Of a DNA stretch of 64,000 bases, positions 51,816 through 60,665 are shown one piece after another. The notes beneath the pieces are model-generated. The model did not search any database. It was not told the origin of the DNA and saw nothing but the letters and a program-made list of their open reading frames with translations. Location of the stretch: contig NZ_CP097332.1 of the NCBI RefSeq assembly GCF_023516435.1, positions 1,488,001 through 1,552,000 on the forward strand. Direction: 5' to 3'. How positions within the stretch are numbered: position 1 is the first letter of the stretch; each line of letters opens with the position of its first letter. Origin of the DNA: Jatrophihabitans telluris (lineage in GTDB: Bacteria; Actinomycetota; Actinomycetes; Mycobacteriales; Jatrophihabitantaceae). Position numbers and translations under genes: made by a program.

Positions 51816-54086
51816 TCAGACGGGTGCGTATTCCCGGTTGGGCTCGGAGCCGGGCTCGTCACTGGCAACCGTGGCATCGTCGGCTGCTTCGATGGATACC
51901 CGCGGAGTGACCTTGTCCAGCCAGGACGGATAGAACCAGTTCGCCTTGCCGATCACGTGCATGATGGAGGGCACGAGCACGGTGCGAACGACGAACGCGT
52001 CCAGGAAGACGGCTGAGGCCAGGCCGATTCCGAGCAGCTTCACGATGCGGTTGTCGTCGATGATGAAGCCGCCGAACACGGCGATCATGATGATCGCGGC
52101 AGCGGTGATGATGCCGCCGGTCTCACCCTGTCCGACGGTGATGGCCCGCTTGTTGTCCTGCGAGTGCAGCCATTCCTCATGCATGCGACTGACGAGGAAG
52201 ACCTGATAGTCCATGGACAATCCGAACAGGATCGCGAAGAACATCACCGGGATGAACGGGAAGATCGGCCCACCGCCTCCGATCCCGAGTGGTTCGGCCA
52301 GCCAGCCCCATTGGAAGACGGCCACCACGATCCCGAAGGACGCTCCGGCCGCGAGCAGGTTCATCACCGCGGCGGTCAGCGGGACCACCAGGCTGCGGAA
52401 AGCCACCAGTAGCAGCAGGAACGACAGGCCGATGACCGCGATGAAGAACAGTGGCATCTTCGCCGACAGCACCTTCGTGAAGTCCACGAAGATGGCGGTC
52501 TGGCCGTAGACGTAGACGTGGTTGGCCGTGCCCCGGTACAGCGGAGGCAGCACGGTGGAACGCAGGGTCTTGACCACCTGGGTGGTCTTGACGTCCTGGG
52601 GCGAGGTTGTCGTCTTGAAGGCGATCAGGGCGATGTTCTTACCGGTCGGAACGGGTTGCACCGAGGCCGGTGCGACGTTCGGCACGGTTTTCAAGGTCGA
52701 ACCGACCTGGGAGAGGAAAGCCTGATCGGTCGCTCCCGGGCCGTTGATGACCAGGGTGAGGTTCGAGTTGTAGCCCTTGCCGAAGCCCTGGGCGATGAGG
52801 TCGTATCCCTTGCGGGTCGTGGTGGCCTTCGGATCAGAACCCTGATCGGAGCTTCCCAACTGCATCGAGAAGAACGGGATTGCGAGCAGGACCAGGACCC
52901 CGGCGGCGACGATGCCGGCAGGGATGCGGAATCGCTGGATGTAGCGCGCCCATCGATACCAGAAACCGTGGTGCTCTGACATGTCGAACTCGCCGGCGCG
53001 CACCGCACGGCGTTGTTTACGTGGCAGCACCTTCAAACCGAGGGCGGCCAGCAGGGCCGGAAGTAAGGTCAGCGAGGCCAGCATGGTCAGGGCGACGCCG
53101 ATGGCAGTGCCCAGCGAGACCCCGTATAGGAACGACACCTGCAGGGCCCAGAGCCCGAGCAGGGCGATGCAGACCGTCGTACCGGCGAACAGCACCGCTC
53201 GACCGGAGGTGTTGATGGCGTTGACGATCGATTCTTCGACGGGCATACCGCGCAGCAGGTTTCGTCGATGTCGCGTGACGATGAACAGGGCGTAGTCGAC
53301 CCCGACACCCAGAATCATCAACAGCGCGAGGCTGTTGGCGAAAGTGGCGACCGACATCGCGTGCGACAGCAGCCCGATCAGGGCCAGCCCGCTGCCCATC
53401 GCGGCGATCGCGCTGGCCAGCGGCAGGACGGTGGCGCCGACCGTGCGAAAGACCAGCGCCAGGATTACGAGGGCGGCGAGGAAGCCGATCATCTCTGGGT
53501 TCACCGTGGGCCCGCTGTTGTCGTCGATCTTGAGGCCGTTGAACGCCGCACCGGTGAACTCGACCTGCAGAGAGCTCGATCGGAGAGATTTCAGTTGAAC
53601 GATCGTGTCGGTCATGTCGCTGATGCTGGGCTGCGACGCGGCCCAGTTGAGGTCGACGATGCCGATCGATTTGTCCTGGCTGACCAGGCTCGCGGCACGG
53701 CCGGCCGCTGCCGGGTCGGCGCTGAGGGCGCCCTTGCCGTTGGTGCAGGTGATGAGACCGTAGGGGGAGGAGACCGACGCCAGCCCCTTACCGTTGCCGC
53801 ACAGGGCGGTCAGAGCGGGCAGGACCTGCTGCTGGTGATCGGTGACGGCGCTGCCGCCCAAGGCGTGCAGGACCATCGTGCCGCTGGCGCCGTTCTGGGC
53901 GTCCAAGCCCGCGGAGGTCAGGAGCCTGGCAACTGTCTCGGTCTCGGTGTGCGGAAGTTTGAAGTCGTCCTTGTAGGTGGCGCCGCCGAGGCCGGCTAGT
54001 AACGCCTGCATGGCCACGATGAACAACACCCATGCCCCGACCACCCACCATCGACGGCGGACGGCGAACCTCGCGATTGTCTGCAT
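51816..54086 (-). CDS. MMPL/RND-family membrane transporter
   Basis: A 756-residue transporter with twelve predicted membrane segments. TM4 carries GVGVDYALFIVTRHRRN and TM10 carries GLSMDYQVFLVSRMHEE, the paired MMPL signatures. The two external domains lie at about 45-190 and 410-550. ATG 54086 (QTIARFAVRRRWW) is preceded by GGGAG at about 9 bp and gives the standard short cytosolic N-terminus; the frame continues to 54158 without support. Typical substrates are lipids or drugs. An inverted repeat upstream (54111-54132) may be an operator. Confidence 0.92.
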   Translation of the reverse strand: MQTIARFAVRRRWWVVGAWVLFIVAMQALLAGLGGATYKDDFKLPHTETETVARLLTSAGLDAQNGASGTMVLHALGGSAVTDHQQQVLPALTALCGNGKGLASVSSPYGLITCTNGKGALSADPAAAGRAASLVSQDKSIGIVDLNWAASQPSISDMTDTIVQLKSLRSSSLQVEFTGAAFNGLKIDDNSGPTVNPEMIGFLAALVILALVFRTVGATVLPLASAIAAMGSGLALIGLLSHAMSVATFANSLALLMILGVGVDYALFIVTRHRRNLLRGMPVEESIVNAINTSGRAVLFAGTTVCIALLGLWALQVSFLYGVSLGTAIGVALTMLASLTLLPALLAALGLKVLPRKQRRAVRAGEFDMSEHHGFWYRWARYIQRFRIPAGIVAAGVLVLLAIPFFSMQLGSSDQGSDPKATTTRKGYDLIAQGFGKGYNSNLTLVINGPGATDQAFLSQVGSTLKTVPNVAPASVQPVPTGKNIALIAFKTTTSPQDVKTTQVVKTLRSTVLPPLYRGTANHVYVYGQTAIFVDFTKVLSAKMPLFFIAVIGLSFLLLLVAFRSLVVPLTAAVMNLLAAGASFGIVVAVFQWGWLAEPLGIGGGGPIFPFIPVMFFAILFGLSMDYQVFLVSRMHEEWLHSQDNKRAITVGQGETGGIITAAAIIMIAVFGGFIIDDNRIVKLLGIGLASAVFLDAFVVRTVLVPSIMHVIGKANWFYPSWLDKVTPRVSIEAADDATVASDEPGSEPNREYAPV

Positions 54087-54110
54087 CTCTTGTCGCTCCC
54101 TGTTGTGCAA

Positions 54111-54132
54111 CACCGGACGTACAACTCCGGTG
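54111..54132. promoter_or_regulatory. Inverted repeat upstream of the second MMPL gene
   Basis: CACCGGA (54111-54117) and TCCGGTG (54126-54132) are exact inverted copies with an 8-bp spacer, 25 bp upstream of the MMPL start. ACAAC/GTTGT elements overlap it. It may be a TetR-type operator; no regulator gene is adjacent. Confidence 0.5.
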
Positions 54133-54220
54133 CGAATACTGGCCAAGGGGTACGACAACCCCCGCCTCGTTCTCAGCCCGCCTACAGGACAGCAGACACC
54201 CGGGACGTTCCGAGCAGATT

Positions 54221-55168
54221 TCAGCGAGCTGGAGCGAAGGTTTCGAGTACGTGGACGGCTCGGTTCATGGCTGAGTCCGCCTCCGCTGACGGGTCACCGA
54301 TCTCGGGCACGAAGTTGAGATCGATGAAGACCTCGTCGACCCCCTGCGCGCCGAGCAGTTCGAGATCGTCCATGATCTGCCGCGCCGTTCCGGTGAGCTG
54401 GGGTCGGCCCTCGTTGTCGTCGGAGCGCGTCTCGCTCAGGCGCAGGACGCCGCGCACGATCACCCGGATCGCGTCGGGATCGCGGCCGGCCTGGGATGCG
54501 GCGTCCCGGATGATGCGGAGATCTTCCGGGATCCGGCGCAGATCGTGCCTGCTGCGGGTGATCCATCCGTCGGCCACCCGGCCGACCCGACGCAGCGCCG
54601 CTTCGGCATCTCCACCCAGCAGGATCGGCGGATGCGGCCGTTGCACCGGCTTCGGATCGATGTATGAGCGCGGTATCCGGTAGAACTCCCCCTCGAATTC
54701 GACCACGTCGGTCGTCCAGACCGCTTTGAGGCACTCGAGGAACTCGTCCAGGCGCGCGCCACGCCGTTGCATCGGGACGCCGCTGGCCACGAACTCGTCG
54801 GCCACCCACCCCAGGCCCAGGCCCGCGTCCAGCCGTCCCTCGGACAGCTCATCGATGGTGGCGAGTTGTTTGGCCAGCATGACCGGTGAGTAGAAAGGTG
54901 CGTTGACGATGGCGACGCCCAGCCGCGCGCGGCTTGTCAGGGCCGCGACAAAGGCCAGGGTCGTCAGCGGATCGGCAACCGAGCGATACATCGGCCCCAT
55001 CGGGTCGCGCTCGGGATAGAGAAGTCGCTGGAAGGTCCACAGCGATGCGTAGCCGGCCTCCTCGGCAAGTCGAGCGATCTCGGCGAGGTTGTCACGGCGC
55101 GCCCAGGAACCGGAGACGGGAAGCCCGAAGCCGAGCTTCGGGCAGGAAGTGGCGGCAGACGCCGTCAT
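54221..55168 (-). CDS. LLM-class flavin- or F420-dependent oxidoreductase
   Basis: A 315-residue luciferase-like monooxygenase fold: KLGFGLPVSGSW opening strand, IARLAEEAGYASLW, LGVAIVNAPFYSPVMLAKQLATID, GRLDAGLGLGWVADEF, PPILLGGDAEAALRRVGRVADGWI. In actinomycetes this family often uses F420. ATG 55168 overlaps the stop of the upstream VOC gene (ATGA), so the two are coupled. It probably oxidises or reduces a small organic molecule; the substrate is unknown. Confidence 0.9.
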   Translation of the reverse strand: MTASAATSCPKLGFGLPVSGSWARRDNLAEIARLAEEAGYASLWTFQRLLYPERDPMGPMYRSVADPLTTLAFVAALTSRARLGVAIVNAPFYSPVMLAKQLATIDELSEGRLDAGLGLGWVADEFVASGVPMQRRGARLDEFLECLKAVWTTDVVEFEGEFYRIPRSYIDPKPVQRPHPPILLGGDAEAALRRVGRVADGWITRSRHDLRRIPEDLRIIRDAASQAGRDPDAIRVIVRGVLRLSETRSDDNEGRPQLTGTARQIMDDLELLGAQGVDEVFIDLNFVPEIGDPSAEADSAMNRAVHVLETFAPAR

Positions 55169-55692
55169 CGGCCATCCAGCCACTGGCCGTCGAAGTACAT
55201 CAAAGGGTCCGAAAGCAGTTCGATCTGGATGCCGTCGGGGTCCCGGAAGTACAGCGATTCCTCGATTCCCTTGTCGGGGCCGCCGTAACTGATGCCGGAT
55301 TCGTCCAGCTTGGCCCGCAGACGGGCGTGCTCCTCGGGTGCGATGGAGATGGCGATGTGCTGCACGGTGCCCAGCGCCTCCACCCCAGGGGCCAGCCCGA
55401 GCCCTGGAAAGTCGAAGAAGCCGAGCAGGGTCGAGTTGCCGAGATCGAAGAAGAAGTGGGACGAACCCGGATAGTCACGGTTCTCCACGAGCTCGACCAG
55501 CGGAAAGCCCAACAATCCCTGGTAGAACTCGATCGTCGCGGCGACGTCGCGGCAGATGAGCGCCGCGTGGTGGATACCGCGAGCGCTGCTGCTCGGCCGC
55601 TGCGACACGGGCAGGAGATAGCGATCGCGCAGCTCGTCACGCTTTCGTGACAGTTCCTGCTGTTCCGCCTGCGTCGGCTTGTGTGTCGCCAC
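55165..55692 (-). CDS. VOC-family (glyoxalase/dioxygenase fold) protein
   Basis: A 175-residue protein. After a helical N-terminus (THKPTQAEQQELSRKRDELRD) a VOC domain runs from about 38 to 165. Metal ligands are suggested by GIHHAALICRDV (H), VQHIAISI (H) and GIQIELL (E). GTG 55692 is preceded by GGAGGA at 6-bp spacing; the longer frame to 55719 is unsupported. It is co-translated with the LLM-class oxidoreductase. Dioxygenase, isomerase or resistance functions are all possible within the fold. Confidence 0.88.
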   Translation of the reverse strand: MATHKPTQAEQQELSRKRDELRDRYLLPVSQRPSSSARGIHHAALICRDVAATIEFYQGLLGFPLVELVENRDYPGSSHFFFDLGNSTLLGFFDFPGLGLAPGVEALGTVQHIAISIAPEEHARLRAKLDESGISYGGPDKGIEESLYFRDPDGIQIELLSDPLMYFDGQWLDGR

Positions 55693-55966
55693 GGCGCTTC
55701 CTCCACTCGGTCCGAACACCCTTTCGGTGCAGGCTACTCACCGGACCGGGCACGGGAACACTCCACCGAAGCTTGCCGGCAACGATGTCCAGTCCATCGG
55801 GGTGATCCGACGGACGGGCTCGGCGAAAAGTCCGCGCGGGCTGTGCCGAGGAATGAACTCCGAGTGAATTCCGCCAAAGCCGTGGCACGTGTCAGAGGGA
55901 GGTGGCAACCTGCGCTGCAGAGCGCAAACCAGCGCTGAGATCAGAGATCGAACAGTGGAGGTTGAG

Positions 55967-56758
55967 ATGGTTACTCGAGACACGGCGTGGCCGGCGGGAA
56001 CCCCATGCTGGGTGGACGTCGCCGCCAACGACATCGGGACCGCCAAGCTTTTCTACGAGGAAATCTTCGGTTGGGACATCCCGCCCGGGCGTGAGGAGTT
56101 CGGCGGTTACACCAATGCCTCGATCGAGGGACGGCTGGTCGCCGGCCTGACACCCAAGATGGACCCGGCACAGCCCACCACGTGGACCATGTACTTCGCC
56201 GTCACCGATGCCGACGCCGCCGCCGCTTCGATCACGGCCAACGGTGGCACGCTGCTCGCCGAACCGATGGACGTCATGGACCTGGGCCGTATGGCGATCG
56301 CCGTCGACCCGTTGGGTGCCGTGTTCGGTATCTGGCAGGCGGGCACCCACTCGGGAATTCAGCGGGCCAACGAAGACGGCGCGCTCGTCTGGGAAGAACA
56401 CATGAGTCCGGACTTTGAGAAGGCAAAGGCCTTTTACAGTGCGGTGTTCGGCTTCGGCTTCACGGACATGAGCGGCCCGGACTTCACCTACGCCTCGTTC
56501 AACCGCGACGGCAGCGCCGAGATGGGCGACGCTCTCGGCGGTATCGGACAGACCGACGGCCAGAGTCCGGTGCCGGTGGGCTGGGCGGTCTACTTCCAGG
56601 TTCCCGATGTCGACAGCACCGTCGACGACATCGTCAAGCGCTCGGGCTCGGTGCTTCTGCCGCCATCGGACACCCCCTACGGTCGGATGTCGCTGGTCTC
56701 AGACCCTGAGGGCGCCGCCTTCTACGTGATGTCGCCGCCCGCTCAAGCTTCGGAATAG
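55967..56758 (+). CDS. Two-domain VOC-family protein
   Basis: A 263-residue protein of two tandem VOC domains (about 8-125 and 135-258): GTPCWVDVAANDIGTAKLFYEEIFGW and later WEEHMSPDFEKAKAFYSAVFGFGF. Each half has the paired beta-alpha-beta-beta-beta units. This is the arrangement of the Streptomyces CFP-30B/hydroxylase-like glyoxalases. ATG 55967 has GGAGG at 5-bp spacing. It is divergent from the other VOC gene; the 274-bp gap has no recognised site. A strong hairpin terminator follows. Confidence 0.9.
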   Translation: MVTRDTAWPAGTPCWVDVAANDIGTAKLFYEEIFGWDIPPGREEFGGYTNASIEGRLVAGLTPKMDPAQPTTWTMYFAVTDADAAAASITANGGTLLAEPMDVMDLGRMAIAVDPLGAVFGIWQAGTHSGIQRANEDGALVWEEHMSPDFEKAKAFYSAVFGFGFTDMSGPDFTYASFNRDGSAEMGDALGGIGQTDGQSPVPVGWAVYFQVPDVDSTVDDIVKRSGSVLLPPSDTPYGRMSLVSDPEGAAFYVMSPPAQASE

Positions 56759-56769
56759 CCGGCGCCAGT

Positions 56770-56801
56770 GGCGGCCATCCTGACGCGTCGGGGTGGCCGC
56801 C
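56770..56801. terminator. Hairpin terminator after the two-domain VOC gene
   Basis: GGCGGCCA (56770-56777) pairs with TGGCCGCC (56794-56801); the stem continues inward through CC/GG and GA/TC with two T-G wobbles to a CGCG loop, 14 consecutive pairs in all. It begins 12 bp after the stop codon at 56758. No T-tract. Confidence 0.85.
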
Positions 56802-56923
56802 AACCGGTCCTGTCACGGGCCGATCATGCGGTCGTTCGTGGTCGTGTGTGGTCGTGCCCGCTGGAGTCCGTCGGCGGCGGTCGTCGCTGACAGCCCTCAT
56901 CGGGTTCTGGCAGAGTACGTGGG

Positions 56924-57466
56924 ATGACCGATGTACAACCACGTTCGTCGTTGTCTTGGCGTCCGGTCGACGACGCGCCCGACTTGTTGGGGCCGACCGT
57001 CTCGCAACTGCTCGGCACCTGGTCGTCGTCGCTGGTGGAGGTCGCGCCCATCGATCCCGCGCTGGCGGATACCGCCGAGTTCTGCCGCAACTACGGCGTC
57101 GAACCTGCCTGCTCGGCCAACTGCGTCGTGATCACCGGAAAGCGCGAGGGCGTGGTCCGGTATGCCGCGTGTGTCATCCTCGCCACGACCCGCGCGGACA
57201 TCAACGGAGTAGCACGTCGTCTGCTCGACGTGCGCAAGGCCTCCTTCGCCCCGATGTCTGATGCGGTCCGCCTCACCGGGATGGAGTACGGCGGCATCAC
57301 GCCGATCGGGTTGCCCGCCGATTGGCCGATCCTCGTGGCGTCCCAGGTCGCGGACGCCGGGCCGGTCGTGGTGGGCAGCGGCCGCCGCGCGTCCAAGATC
57401 CGGATCGACGGCGCCGCGCTGCTGGAGCTGCCGAACGCTCAGCTGGCCGAAGAACTGGCCGGCTGA
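56924..57466 (+). CDS. YbaK/aminoacyl-tRNA-editing-domain protein
   Basis: A 180-residue protein with the YbaK/ProX editing fold: [25 protein letters not shown], then [30 protein letters not shown]. Members hydrolyse mischarged tRNA, for example Ala- or Cys-tRNA(Pro). The 40-residue N-terminal part is less conserved. Its 3' end overlaps the convergent hisN-like gene by 28 bp (57439-57466). A separate YbaK-type gene lies at the right edge of the window; the two belong to different subgroups. Confidence 0.88.
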   Translation: MTDVQPRSSLSWRPVDDAPDLLGPTVSQLLGTWSSSLVEVAPIDPALADTAEFCRNYGVEPACSANCVVITGKREGVVRYAACVILATTRADINGVARRLLDVRKASFAPMSDAVRLTGMEYGGITPIGLPADWPILVASQVADAGPVVVGSGRRASKIRIDGAALLELPNAQLAEELAG

Positions 57467-58275
57467 GGCCGAACGGGTATGCCGACGGCGTCGAGCAAGG
57501 CCGCGTGTAACCGGCCGTTGGAGGCAGCGGCGTGGCCCTGCTGGACTCCGGGAACGCCGTCGAGGCCGGTGAACGACCCGCCCGCCTCGGTAACGATGGG
57601 GGCGAGCGCCGCCATGTCCCACAAGGACAGTTCGGGTTCGGCCGCGACATCGACCGCGCCCTCGGCCACCAGCATGTAGGACCAGAAGTCACCGTAGGCG
57701 CGCGATCGCCACACCCGCCGGGTCAGAGCGATCATCTCCTCCACCCGGTCATGGGCCTGCCACCCGTCGATGGAGGCGTAGGACAAGCTCGCGTCGACCA
57801 GATCTCCGACCTCGGACACCCGGATACGGCGTGGTTGCTGGCCCGCCGAGTGGGCGTAGGCGCCCTGCCCGCGACGGGCCCACCACCGTTGCCCCAGCGC
57901 CGGCGCGGACACGACACCGAGGACGGGTTCGTCGTCGATGAGCAGTGCGATGAGGGTTGCCCACACCGGCACGCCCCGCACGTAGTTCTTCGTCCCGTCG
58001 ATCGGGTCGACCACCCAGGTCCTGCGGCTGTGCCCCTGCGCCCCGAACTCCTCTCCGAAGAAGGCGTCATCGGGGCGGGCCTCCGCGAGCCGGTCACCGA
58101 TAGCGCGTTCGACCGCTTGATCGGCGTCGCTGACCGGGCTGAGGTCAGGCTTGCTCGTCACCACCAGGTCCGCGGCGCGGTAGCGCGACGTAGTGATCCC
58201 GTCAGCCAGGTCCGCCAGCTCCAGCGCGATGGCAAGGTCGTCCGCGGTCGGGGTCAATCCGGTATCGGCACTCAC
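57439..58275 (-). CDS. hisN: Inositol-monophosphatase-family histidinol-phosphatase
   Basis: A 278-residue IMPase-fold phosphatase. Metal ligands appear in FFGEEFG, in [15 protein letters not shown] and in [12 protein letters not shown]. The sequence matches the histidinol-phosphatase (HisN) branch used by actinomycetes for histidine synthesis, and proximity to rsgA and aroA fits that assignment; other IMPase substrates are not excluded. It overlaps the convergent YbaK-domain gene by 28 bp. Confidence 0.85.
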   Translation of the reverse strand: MSADTGLTPTADDLAIALELADLADGITTSRYRAADLVVTSKPDLSPVSDADQAVERAIGDRLAEARPDDAFFGEEFGAQGHSRRTWVVDPIDGTKNYVRGVPVWATLIALLIDDEPVLGVVSAPALGQRWWARRGQGAYAHSAGQQPRRIRVSEVGDLVDASLSYASIDGWQAHDRVEEMIALTRRVWRSRAYGDFWSYMLVAEGAVDVAAEPELSLWDMAALAPIVTEAGGSFTGLDGVPGVQQGHAAASNGRLHAALLDAVGIPVRPQPASSSAS

Positions 58276-58298
58276 GCCGCAGAGGTTATCGTCGCCGG

Positions 58299-58448
58299 GT
58301 GAACCAACTGCAGACCGGACGGCGAGGTGCGCGCTTTCTCGCCGCCACGGAGGGCATCGAGGAGATCGCCGATCCCGTCCTGCAGAAACTGAGCCGCAGC
58401 TACGTCCGTGACGGCGGGCAGTACTGGCGTTGCGGGGGGCTGTTGTGA
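58299..58448 (+). CDS. Small protein (49 residues) coupled to an aminotransferase
   Basis: GTG 58299 opens a 49-codon frame: a basic start ([15 protein letters not shown]), an acidic helix ([16 protein letters not shown]) and a C-terminal [13 protein letters not shown] with one cysteine. Its stop at 58446-58448 overlaps the GTG start of the aminotransferase (GTGA), which argues for real translation. No family is recognised. It starts 23 bp from the divergent hisN start. No clear ribosome-binding site is visible, so leaderless translation is possible. Confidence 0.55.
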   Translation: MNQLQTGRRGARFLAATEGIEEIADPVLQKLSRSYVRDGGQYWRCGGLL

Positions 58449-59596
58449 CCCGTCCGGCCTCGCGCCGCTCGCAGGTGGCGCCGTTCTACGTGATGGAGAT
58501 CTTCGGGGCGGCCGAGGCTCGCCGGTCCGCCGGGCTGCCGGTTTACAACCTTGCCGCCGGACAACCGTCGACCGGCGCGCCGAGCGCGGTTCAGGCCGCC
58601 GCTGCCGCGGCCCTGGTAACCGACAAGATCGGCTACACCGCGGCTCTGGGCATTCCCGCTCTCCGGGCGGCGATCGCGAGCCATACCGAGCGTTGGTACG
58701 GCGTTGCCGTCAGCCCGGACAACGTCGTCGTCACCACCGGCTCCTCGGGCGGCTTCCTGGCCGCGTTCCTGGCCTGCTTCGACGCCGGCGACGTCGTGGC
58801 GATGGCCCGTCCGGGCTACCCCGCGTACCGGAACATCCTGGCCAGCCTGGGCTGTGTCGTGCAGGAGTTCGACTGCGGCCCCGAGCAGGATTACCTGCCC
58901 ACCGTGGACATCCTCGACGCCCTCGATCCCTGTCCGGACGGGCTCATCCTCGCCTCGCCGGCCAATCCGACAGGCGCGATGATCCCGGACGCGGAACTGC
59001 GACGCATCGTCGAATGGTGCGAGCGACGCCAGGTCCGCCTCATCTCCGACGAGCTTTATCACGGAATCAGCTACGTCGGCGCGGCACCTACCGCCTGGCA
59101 GTACGGCCGCTCCAGCGTGGTGGTGAACTCGTTCTCGAAGTATTTCTCGATGACCGGCTGGCGGTTGGGCTGGCTTCTGGTGCCGGAGGAACTGCTCGAT
59201 GCCGTCGATCGCATCGTCGGCAACTACTCCATCTGTCCGCCGGCGCTGTCCCAGCTGGCCGCCGTGGCGGCCTTCCAGGCCTACCCCGAACTCGATCAGA
59301 ACGTCGCCCGGTACGCGGTCAACCGCGACAAGCTGCTGGCCGCTCTGCCGCGGATCGGGCTTCCCGATTTCGCTCCGGCCGACGGTGCGTTCTACGTCTA
59401 CGCCGACGTGAGCGCCTACACCGACGACTCACTGAGCTGGGTGCGTCGGGTGTTGCGGGAGACCGGGGTCGCGCTCGCGCCCGGGCTCGACTTCGACACC
59501 ACCAGCGGCGGCCACTTCGCCCGGCTGTCCTTCGCCGGCGAGACTGCTGAGATCGACGAGGCTATCGACGTACTGGGCTCGTTTCTGGCCCGCTGA
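58445..59596 (+). CDS. Class I/II pyridoxal-phosphate aminotransferase
   Basis: A 383-residue fold-type I aminotransferase. It has the N-terminal [31 protein letters not shown], the [16 protein letters not shown]-phosphate segment, [24 protein letters not shown], and the PLP lysine K232 in [15 protein letters not shown]. The C-terminus ends in [20 protein letters not shown] 58445 follows GGGGGG and overlaps the small upstream gene. It is an aspartate/alanine-aminotransferase-like enzyme; the amino acid pair is not determined. It converges on rsgA. Confidence 0.92.
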   Translation: MTRPASRRSQVAPFYVMEIFGAAEARRSAGLPVYNLAAGQPSTGAPSAVQAAAAAALVTDKIGYTAALGIPALRAAIASHTERWYGVAVSPDNVVVTTGSSGGFLAAFLACFDAGDVVAMARPGYPAYRNILASLGCVVQEFDCGPEQDYLPTVDILDALDPCPDGLILASPANPTGAMIPDAELRRIVEWCERRQVRLISDELYHGISYVGAAPTAWQYGRSSVVVNSFSKYFSMTGWRLGWLLVPEELLDAVDRIVGNYSICPPALSQLAAVAAFQAYPELDQNVARYAVNRDKLLAALPRIGLPDFAPADGAFYVYADVSAYTDDSLSWVRRVLRETGVALAPGLDFDTTSGGHFARLSFAGETAEIDEAIDVLGSFLAR

Positions 59597-59640
59597 GCGC
59601 CGTCGGACCGATCAGGCTCGCCCGTGTCGCCTCGGGCCGG

Positions 59641-60648
59641 TCACGGCTCGCCGAGATCGCTTCGGGAGACCAACAACCGGCGAAAGGCCTCCAGTCGAGC
59701 CGGGGTCGAATGGCCCGAGGCGATCCAGTCGTCGAGCTTGCACCCGTCGGCGGCCGTGAGGTGTTCGCATGATCCGGGACACTGCACAGCGCCGTCCTCG
59801 AGATCTGGAAAGGCCCACAACACATCCTGCGCGGTGACGTGCGCCAGTCCGAAGGAGCGCACCCCGGGGGTGTCGATGACCCAGCCGGTCAGTGGCGCGG
59901 GCAGCTGCAGGGCCACGACCGAGGTAGAGGTATGGCGCCCCTTTCCGATTCCGCTGACCACGCCGGTCGAACGGCCGGCTCCGGGCACCAACGCGTTGAC
60001 CAGGGTGGACTTGCCTACCCCGGAGTGACCGACGAACACGGTGATCTTGCCGTCGAGAACGGCCCGAACCTCGCCCAGGTCGCCGCCCTTGCTCGTGGTC
60101 AGGGTCGGGACGTCGAGTGCGGAGTAGTTCTTCAACACCTCCTCCGGCGAAGCCAGATCGTTTTTCGTCAGCAACAGGATCGGCTCGATGTTGGCGGTCA
60201 GGGCGGCCACCACGGCACGATCGATCAGGCCGTAGCGCGGTGGCGGGTCGGCCAGCGCCGTGACGATGAGCAGTTGGTCGGCGTTGGCGACGATGACCCG
60301 CTCGTAGGGGTCGTTGTCATCGGCGGTCCGCCGCAGCACGGTTTCCCGCTCCGAGACGCGCACGATCCGCGACAGGGTGTCCGGGGCGCCGGTCAGGTCG
60401 CCGACCACCTCCACCCGGTCCCCGACTGCGATGGCAGTACGTCCGAGTTCACGGGCGCGCATGGTGATCAGCTGCAGCGGCGGATCGTTGAGCAGCACCC
60501 CGTAACGTCCGCGATCGACCGAGACGACCATTCCGGCGGCGGCGTCCACATGGGCCGGCCGTTGCTTGGTCCGTGGTCGACTGCTGCGGCCCGAAGGACG
60601 GTTGCGCACATCGTCCTCGTCCATTCGTCGCGTGTCCCGGCGGGCCAT
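59641..60648 (-). CDS. rsgA: Ribosome small-subunit-dependent GTPase RsgA
   Basis: A 335-residue circularly permuted GTPase that assists 30S maturation. An OB domain (about 40-105; AAGMVVSVDRGRYGVLL) precedes the G domain in permuted order: G4 TKND, then G1 GHSGVGKST, the GRHTST switch and G3 DTPG. The C-terminal zinc motif has cysteines and histidine in QCPGSCEHLTAADGC. ATG 60648 is chosen because it leaves 17 bp to the aroA stop; the frame continues into aroA. It forms a unit with aroA, the order seen in other actinomycetes. Confidence 0.94.
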   Translation of the reverse strand: MARRDTRRMDEDDVRNRPSGRSSRPRTKQRPAHVDAAAGMVVSVDRGRYGVLLNDPPLQLITMRARELGRTAIAVGDRVEVVGDLTGAPDTLSRIVRVSERETVLRRTADDNDPYERVIVANADQLLIVTALADPPPRYGLIDRAVVAALTANIEPILLLTKNDLASPEEVLKNYSALDVPTLTTSKGGDLGEVRAVLDGKITVFVGHSGVGKSTLVNALVPGAGRSTGVVSGIGKGRHTSTSVVALQLPAPLTGWVIDTPGVRSFGLAHVTAQDVLWAFPDLEDGAVQCPGSCEHLTAADGCKLDDWIASGHSTPARLEAFRRLLVSRSDLGEP

Positions 60649-60665
60649 GAGAGTGCAGAATCCCC

